A stretch of DNA of 26,311 nucleotides, taken from positions 1 through 26,311 of IMG/VR virus record IMGVR_UViG_3300027833_000193. One strand, written 5' to 3'. The notes below the pieces were generated by a model, which was not told where the DNA came from, made no database searches, and saw only the letters and a program-made list of their open reading frames with translations. Of this stretch, positions 22,648 through 26,311 are shown piece by piece. This DNA comes from a virus. Both the position numbers and the translations under genes were made by a program. Numbering within the stretch: the first letter of the stretch is position 1; each line of letters starts with the position of its first letter.

Positions 22648-22762
22648 TACTATAATAAGTATTCAATTAAACCTAAAAAAACACAATACTATGACACTTA
22701 AACCTAAAAAAACACAACAAGACTCTGTCAAAGGAACATTAAACAAAAGGAACAACAATATG
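22615..22762 (+). repeat. Leader cassette, copy 2 (promoter-like region and 5' leader)
   Basis: A second copy of the leader seen at 4665-4849. It begins inside the last codons of the polymerase-like gene, which therefore gets its C-terminal residues CYTSSIIA from the repeat. It includes the shared GTGTTACACTA motif and TATAAT (22635-22640), an A-rich middle with two CCTAAAAAAACACAA units, and the same GGAACATTAAACAAAAGGAAC end, stopping at the start codon of the next gene. It probably gives that gene its own promoter and ribosome binding site. Confidence 0.75.
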
Positions 22763-23110
22763 ATAGTAGTAGAGATATATGGATATGAAAACAAAGAAAG
22801 AACACATTATATAAGAGAGTTCGCTGATGAAGAATCATGGGAACGAGACTATATGATAAGAAAATTATCAGGAACTTGGGTAGGGCATAAGATATACCGA
22901 GACCTAAGTATGCGAGAGTGGGCACAAATGACACCTGAACATCGTATGATACTAACACCTGAACAAAAGTTTGATAAAGAAGCTTACCTATCTAACAAAA
23001 GTGATAGTGGTATAACTATGAAACAAGTGCTGGAAGCAACAGACTATGTGAGTGGTGCACAACCTGATATTATAAATACTAACACAAACAAAGGAGCAAC
23101 CCCCAAATGA
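22760..23110 (+). CDS. Unknown early protein, 116 aa
   Basis: I choose ATG 22760, preceded by AAAAGGAAC in the duplicated leader, exactly as the 84-aa gene is in the other copy. An in-frame ATG at 22691 would put 23 low-complexity residues from the leader onto the protein. The product is charged and soluble: VVEIYGYENKERTHYIREFA, then RDLSMREWAQMTPEHRM, and a flexible Asn/Thr-rich tail. It overlaps the next gene by 4 bases (ATGA). There is no known motif. The shared leader suggests it is expressed together with the acidic 84-aa protein. Confidence 0.7.
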   Translation: MIVVEIYGYENKERTHYIREFADEESWERDYMIRKLSGTWVGHKIYRDLSMREWAQMTPEHRMILTPEQKFDKEAYLSNKSDSGITMKQVLEATDYVSGAQPDIINTNTNKGATPK

Positions 23111-23301
23111 AAAAACATATACATGATGCAGAACATAATGCACACTTAGATCAATACCGAGATGGATTGGTTAGACAAGAGTTCATCTGTTATACTAAGA
23201 CTAACAGTCGCTTGCGTAAAGAAACAGTTGTGAGAACATACTATACCAATGGTGAATACACAGATTCAAGCACTACTGAGACTATAACCGATGTCAAATG
23301 A
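23107..23301 (+). CDS. Unknown 64-aa early protein
   Basis: ATG 23107 lies 8 bases after AAAGGAG and overlaps the previous stop (ATGA). The N-terminus is His-rich (MKKHIHDAEHNAHLDQYRDG) and the C-terminus is a Thr-rich beta pattern (ETVVRTYYTNGEYTDSSTTETI). The three to four early histidines could bind a metal, but no cysteine pair or known fold supports this. It overlaps the following gene by 11 bases. Confidence 0.65.
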   Translation: MKKHIHDAEHNAHLDQYRDGLVRQEFICYTKTNSRLRKETVVRTYYTNGEYTDSSTTETITDVK

Positions 23302-23680
23302 TCAAGGCAATGCCATGAATGCTAGAGTAAAAACATTCAACAACTGGTGGCGTAAGAACAAACGCAGTCCTAAAGCTATGCTATGGTTAACTTCACACGC
23401 TAAACGCATAGCATTTGCATACAACCTACCCCCACACACTTGGGATGAGATAACCACAATAAACAAACGATTCCTACACAGTGAATACAAACGAATGAAC
23501 CGTGCTAGTGCTTGGAAACTGTGGAAGTTCACACATCCACTAAGCACAAATCGTATCGAACGCATAGGTGATACAGCAGACTATCTTATGGATGCTAAAC
23601 ATAATAAAAACACATCTAAGCCCAAAAAGGAAGTTACAGTGGTATATAAGAATAAAAAAAGGTTGACAGACCAAAGTTAA
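23291..23680 (+). CDS. Unknown basic early protein, 129 aa
   Basis: A strongly basic protein rich in Trp, Lys, Arg and Asn: FNNWWRKNKRSPKAMLWL, then HTWDEITTINKRFLHSEYKRMNR and ASAWKLWKFTHPLS. The C-terminal tail is lysine-rich (KPKKEVTVVYKNKKR). Such a make-up suits nucleic-acid binding. It starts at ATG 23291 inside the previous gene and without a clear ribosome binding site, so it is probably coupled. Its last codons overlap the promoter at 23663-23691. It is the last gene of the early module. The family is not recognised. Confidence 0.65.
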   Translation: MSNDQGNAMNARVKTFNNWWRKNKRSPKAMLWLTSHAKRIAFAYNLPPHTWDEITTINKRFLHSEYKRMNRASAWKLWKFTHPLSTNRIERIGDTADYLMDAKHNKNTSKPKKEVTVVYKNKKRLTDQS

Positions 23681-23691
23681 CCGTGTATACT
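23663..23691 (+). promoter_or_regulatory. Sigma-70-type promoter upstream of a small RNA candidate
   Basis: TTGACA (23663-23668), a 17-base spacer and TATACT (23686-23691, 5 of 6 to consensus): the best promoter match in the window. Both it and the early promoter read GGTTGACA at the -35 and continue TATA just after the -10 box. Transcription would begin near 23698. No gene follows for 300 bases. Confidence 0.85.
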
Positions 23692-23697
23692 ATATAC

Positions 23698-23844
23698 ATA
23701 GTGTCGCAATAGTGGACATTATACCCCTTTAACGGACTGTGGTGGACCGTTAACTATTGTTATGGTCAGCGAGTGCTGATCGAGTTACGAATGTAGCTCA
23801 CTAAAACCTTACTATATCTGACATGGGTGTAGTAGGGTTTTTTT
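23698..23844 (+). ncRNA. Candidate small RNA with a chain of hairpins
   Basis: The RNA expected from the strong promoter is about 147 bases and has no reading frame. Pairings: CAATAGT (23707-23713) with ACTATTG (23753-23759), enclosing TAACGG/CCGTTA; GGTCAGC/GCTGATC around GAGT (23764-23781); GAGTTAC/GTAGCTC around GAAT (23782-23799); and the terminator stem. Almost every base lies in or next to a stem, which is not expected of chance sequence. It may be a regulatory RNA, an antisense or sponge RNA, or a packaging RNA. No known class is recognised. Confidence 0.65.
23803..23844 (+). terminator. Rho-independent terminator of the small RNA
   Basis: A 12-bp stem AAAACCTTACTA/TAGTAGGGTTTT (23803-23814 and 23830-23841) with one G-T pair and a T-run to 23844. 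The A-run on the other side makes it potentially active in both directions. Confidence 0.85.
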
Positions 23845-23854
23845 ATGCCCCAAG

Positions 23855-23915
23855 GTAAATACTAACAGCACAAGACGGCCTGGGGGTTGGCCAGTGTTAG
23901 AGCGCATTGAGCTCG
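23855..23915 (+). ncRNA. Second structured segment, possible read-through RNA
   Basis: CTAACA (about 23861) pairs with TGTTAG (23895-23900), and between them GGCC and GGCC flank TGGGGGTT. GAGC/GCTC forms a further hairpin. CACAAG (23868-23873) is complementary to CTTGTG in the loop of the next terminator, so the RNA could form a pseudoknot or an antiterminator. The segment is GC-richer than its surroundings. No promoter is visible directly upstream; it may be made by read-through of the first terminator. Confidence 0.4.
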
Positions 23916-23945
23916 GCCTCTACCACCTTGTGTAGGGGCTTTTTT
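23916..23945 (+). terminator. Second rho-independent terminator
   Basis: An 8-bp stem GCCTCTAC/GTAGGGGC (23916-23923 and 23932-23939) with an 8-base loop, followed by six T. It is a strong terminator 100 bases after the first one and seals off the tail-fibre genes from the early region. Confidence 0.85.
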
Positions 23946-24003
23946 ATGGCCTAAAACCAGTGAAATTCTTTGTCATAAATAACTACAACAAGGAGTAATT
24001 ATT

Positions 24004-24156
24004 ATGAGAGAATCAATTAACACAACCCCAGAGATGAAGAGTCTTATTAAAAACTTGGATAACTTAGTTATTGTAGTAACAATATACGCCATTATAAGAT
24101 GGAGTTATGAAGCACTACAGTTCCTAGCCAGCAGTGTTGCAACACTGTTTAGTTAA
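24004..24156 (+). CDS. Small membrane protein, 50 aa
   Basis: ATG 24004 follows AAGGAG (23990-23995) at a good distance. The protein reads MRESINTTPEMKSLIKNLDN, then a membrane-like segment LVIVVTIYAIIRWSYEALQF and a short Ala/Ser C-terminus. One membrane span is likely. It is the first gene after the double terminator and just before the fibre-associated gene, so it is probably late. It may be a holin or a small tail-associated membrane peptide; there is nothing more to say from the sequence. Confidence 0.6.
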   Translation: MRESINTTPEMKSLIKNLDNLVIVVTIYAIIRWSYEALQFLASSVATLFS

Positions 24157-24177
24157 AATACCTATAGGAGAGATAAC

Positions 24178-24510
24178 ATGGCAGCAGCCGTTTACAACAT
24201 TACAATAGATGCCCAAGCCGACTTTGGTCGTGCCTTTGAGGTAAGTGAATCAGGTGTGCCAATTGATATAACTGGTTATACCTTTACAGCACAGATTAGA
24301 GAACATTTCCATTCAACAACACACACCAGCTTTACTACATCAATAACAAACGCTGCATTAGGGTTGTTTAGCATCGGTTTAACAGATACACAAACAGCCG
24401 CACTAGTAACTGGCAAACAATACTACGATATTGTTATGACAGATGCAGGTGGTAATAAACAAAGATTACTACAAGGTGATGCACTAGTTGCTTGGGGGAT
24501 TACACGATGA
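24178..24510 (+). CDS. Baseplate/fibre-associated beta-sandwich protein
   Basis: A 110-residue protein with the pattern AVYNITIDAQADFGRAFEV, IDITGYTFTAQIREHFHS, LGLFSIGLTDTQTAALVTGKQYYDIVM and LLQGDALVAWGITR. This is a common small protein found just upstream of tail fibre genes in many marine phages, related to BppU-like N-terminal domains that link fibres to the baseplate. A TAGGAGAGA lies before ATG 24178. The stop overlaps the fibre start (ATGA at 24507). Its likely job is as adaptor for the large fibre. Confidence 0.78.
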   Translation: MAAAVYNITIDAQADFGRAFEVSESGVPIDITGYTFTAQIREHFHSTTHTSFTTSITNAALGLFSIGLTDTQTAALVTGKQYYDIVMTDAGGNKQRLLQGDALVAWGITR

Positions 24511-26311
24511 GCACTAAAATAACACCACAAAGTGACAGTAACTTAGATGTTACAGTAACAGAATCAGATAACCTGGTTAGCTTAGACATTCAACCAGCCA
24601 GCTTTATTATAACAGGCGCAGGCTTAGGAACAGTAACACAAGTAATTACAGGAACAGGATTAACAGGCGGACCAATAACAACAAGTGGAACAATAGCCGT
24701 TGATTCAACAGTAGCAACACTAGATGGTAGTCAAGCCTTAACCAACAAAACAGGATTGATATCACAATGGACTAACGATGCTGGTTATATTACAAGTGAG
24801 ACTGATAACCAAACATTAAGTTTTGTAAACCCAGACTTAACAATTAGCAATGGTAATACAGTTGACATAACAATGTATGACCAGACTCTAAACACTACAG
24901 ATGATGTAACCTTTAACAGTGTTACCTCAGACTTCTTTGGTGTGCAACATTTTACAGCCAAAGCAAGAGAAACTATATCAGCAGGACAACCTGTTTACAT
25001 TAGTGGACATTCAGGCAACACACCAGAAGTAATGGTAGCTGATTATGCAGACCCAGCCAAGATGCCAGCCTTTGGTATTGCAAGTGCAGACATAGCTAAC
25101 AACACTAATGGTAGTATATCCACATATGGTGATCTTAAAAATGTAGACACAACTGGCAGTGCTGAAAGTGAAACATGGGCAGTTGGTGATAGTTTATATG
25201 TTAATGGATCAAAACTAACAAACATTAGACCCAGTAGTGAAACACAAGAAGTTCAGAAGATTGCAAAGATTATCCGTGTGCATGCTAACACTGGACAAAT
25301 GTTCCTTATGGGTGCAGGTAGATCAAATGATACACCAAACCTAGATCACTATCATGTGTTTATAGGTAATGCCGGTGGAGTTGAAAAGCGTCAATTAACA
25401 TACACAGACATATTAAACACTCCAACCATTCCAACAAACAACAATCAATTAACAAACGGTGCAGGCTACACAACCAATACTGGAACTGTAACACCTACAA
25501 GCACAGACACATTTACTAACAAATCAGGTAACATTAGCCAATGGACAAATGATGCAGGCTATTTAACAAGCGAAACTGATAACCAAACCCTATCGTTTGC
25601 CAATCCAAACCTCAGCATCTCAAGTGGCAACTCGGTAGACCTAAGTGCATTAACACCAACTTCATTAGCGTGGAGTGCCATTACAAGCACGCCAACTACT
25701 ATTGCAGGTTATGGTATTACTGATGCTTTCGATGGTGCATACAGTTCATTAAGTGGACTACCAACATTGTATGACAATGCAGCAGTAGACGCACACCTAA
25801 ACACAAACCTAGCTAATGCACAGGAAGTATTAACTTGGAGTGGATCAGATTGGAATTGGACTACACTATCAGATGTAGCAACTAGCAATGATTATAATGA
25901 TTTAGATAATCGCCCAACAATTAACAATACCACAATTAACAACAATGCAGACAACAGAATTATTACAGGTAGTGCTACAGCAAATAACCTAAATGGTGAA
26001 TCTGACTTTACATGGGATGGAACTAATGCACTTATAGATGGAACAGCATCTGACCTTACAACACCAATACTACATCTTAAAACTGATAATAGTAATTGGT
26101 TTACAGGACAATTGATGTGTAGTGATTCAAACGGAGCAGTGTTTACACAAGTAGGTAGACACAACACTGGAAGCAGTGTTTTCCAATGGAATATTACATT
26201 AGACCCAGAACACACAGAGCCTAGAACAAATGTTCCTGGTAATGGTGTAACATGGCCAGGTGATTACTTTGTGGGATTAGAAAAGAACTATTCCGACACT
26301 GATGAAATAAC
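24507..26311 (+). CDS. Large tail fibre protein, N-terminal part (3' end outside window)
   Basis: The frame is open from ATG 24507 to the window end (601 codons). It begins MSTKITPQSDSNLDVTVTES, followed by IITGAGLGTVTQVITGTGLTG and shaft repeats. A 43-codon module (NKTGLISQWTNDAGY, TSETDNQTLSF) occurs at 24741-24869 and again at 25515-25643. Between them, about residues 145-275, is a beta domain with ISAGQPVYISGHSGNTPEVM and KMPAFGIA, frequent in cyanophage-type fibres. The last ~690 bases match the window start apart from a 50-codon insert. If the ends join, the whole fibre is about 900-950 residues. It starts inside the stop of the adaptor gene. Confidence 0.88.
   Translation, partial: MSTKITPQSDSNLDVTVTESDNLVSLDIQPASFIITGAGLGTVTQVITGTGLTGGPITTSGTIAVDSTVATLDGSQALTNKTGLISQWTNDAGYITSETDNQTLSFVNPDLTISNGNTVDITMYDQTLNTTDDVTFNSVTSDFFGVQHFTAKARETISAGQPVYISGHSGNTPEVMVADYADPAKMPAFGIASADIANNTNGSISTYGDLKNVDTTGSAESETWAVGDSLYVNGSKLTNIRPSSETQEVQKIAKIIRVHANTGQMFLMGAGRSNDTPNLDHYHVFIGNAGGVEKRQLTYTDILNTPTIPTNNNQLTNGAGYTTNTGTVTPTSTDTFTNKSGNISQWTNDAGYLTSETDNQTLSFANPNLSISSGNSVDLSALTPTSLAWSAITSTPTTIAGYGITDAFDGAYSSLSGLPTLYDNAAVDAHLNTNLANAQEVLTWSGSDWNWTTLSDVATSNDYNDLDNRPTINNTTINNNADNRIITGSATANNLNGESDFTWDGTNALIDGTASDLTTPILHLKTDNSNWFTGQLMCSDSNGAVFTQVGRHNTGSSVFQWNITLDPEHTEPRTNVPGNGVTWPGDYFVGLEKNYSDTDEI
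24741..24869 (+). repeat. Fibre shaft module, copy 1
   Basis: This 43-codon unit (NKTGLISQWTNDAGYITSET and on to NGNTVDI) is repeated at 25515-25643 with many silent changes but few amino-acid changes, showing an old, protein-level conserved duplication inside the fibre shaft. Confidence 0.8.
25515..25643 (+). repeat. Fibre shaft module, copy 2
   Basis: The second 43-codon unit (NKSGNISQWTNDAGYLTSET and on to SGNSVDL). Its last codons lie in the terminal repeat and so are also present at the window start. Confidence 0.8.
25619..26311 (+). repeat. Terminal repeat, right copy with 50-codon insert
   Basis: This is the counterpart of 1-543. The insert (about 25743-25932) codes for a LYDNAAVDAHLNT..EVLTWSGSDWNW module, then YNDLDNRPTI, in frame. 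Only about five residues differ elsewhere (for example Asp/Asn, Thr/Ser and Val/Ile changes). Confidence 0.9.

Noticed and set aside
22691-22759. Upstream ATG for the 116-aa protein
   Set aside because: The extra residues would be translated leader repeat of low complexity, while ATG 22760 has the ribosome binding site and matches the start position in the other leader copy.
23867-23945. tRNA-like segment (GCACAAG..CTTGTGT ends, GGCC arm, CCAGTGTTAGAGC)
   Set aside because: The D-arm look is partial, the anticodon loop would have eight bases, no T-loop GTTCRA is present, and the 3' part is plainly a terminator.
1-26311. Integrase, repressor or attachment site of a temperate phage
   Set aside because: No recombinase, Cro/CI-like repressor or tRNA-related attachment site was recognised, so nothing in the sequence supports lysogeny.

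Overview
The window looks like almost the whole genome of a small tailed bacteriophage, probably a marine siphovirus-type phage. Every supported gene lies on the + strand, packing is tight (many ATGA and TAATG stop/start overlaps), and the sequence is AT-rich with frequent AGT/ACA/AGA codons. The first ~540 bases and the last ~690 bases are near-identical pieces of the same tail-fibre gene. The simplest reading is a circular or terminally redundant genome of about 25.6 kb whose contig ends overlap but carry two alleles of the fibre gene, which differ by an in-frame 50-codon module. The host cannot be named from the sequence. Two good sigma-70-type promoters suggest transcription by a bacterial RNA polymerase.

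Layout: 2-1597 is the end of a large tail fibre, with an Ig-like and an F5/8-type-C-like (discoidin) domain. It is followed by a 71-aa protein and two further fibre proteins (to 3818). Next come the small terminase (3830-4183), a row of tiny basic or membrane proteins including possible holins (4208-5288), and the large terminase (5285-6514). The head genes are portal, scaffold and major capsid protein (6583-9597). The connector and tail genes run from 9652 to 19715: head-tail connector, tail terminator, tail tube, a gp10-like joining protein, the G/GT tail assembly chaperones with a textbook -1 frameshift signal, tape measure, an 809-aa tail protein, a DUF2163/gpL-like hub protein, an NlpC-like protein without its histidine, and a J-like tail-tip protein. 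A 182-aa protein with a possible helix-turn-helix follows.

A 431-base non-coding stretch (20281-20711) holds a structured RNA candidate, a terminator and a sigma-70 promoter. That promoter drives a short early/replication module (20712-23680) of six mostly unrecognised genes. One, a 366-aa protein, carries spaced motifs that match the polymerase domain of family-A polymerases but in very compact form. No helicase, primase, integrase or endolysin was recognised. A second non-coding stretch (23681-24003) has a sigma-70 promoter, a chain of hairpins and two rho-independent terminators, and looks like one or two small RNA genes. A 50-aa membrane protein, a 110-aa baseplate/fibre-associated protein and the start of the large tail fibre close the circle.

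Working together, the late genes form a complete head, packaging and long-tail assembly line. The early block seems to rely on host machinery plus one unusual polymerase-like protein. A ~150-base leader cassette is present twice, in front of the 84-aa gene before the large terminase and in front of the gene after the polymerase-like one.
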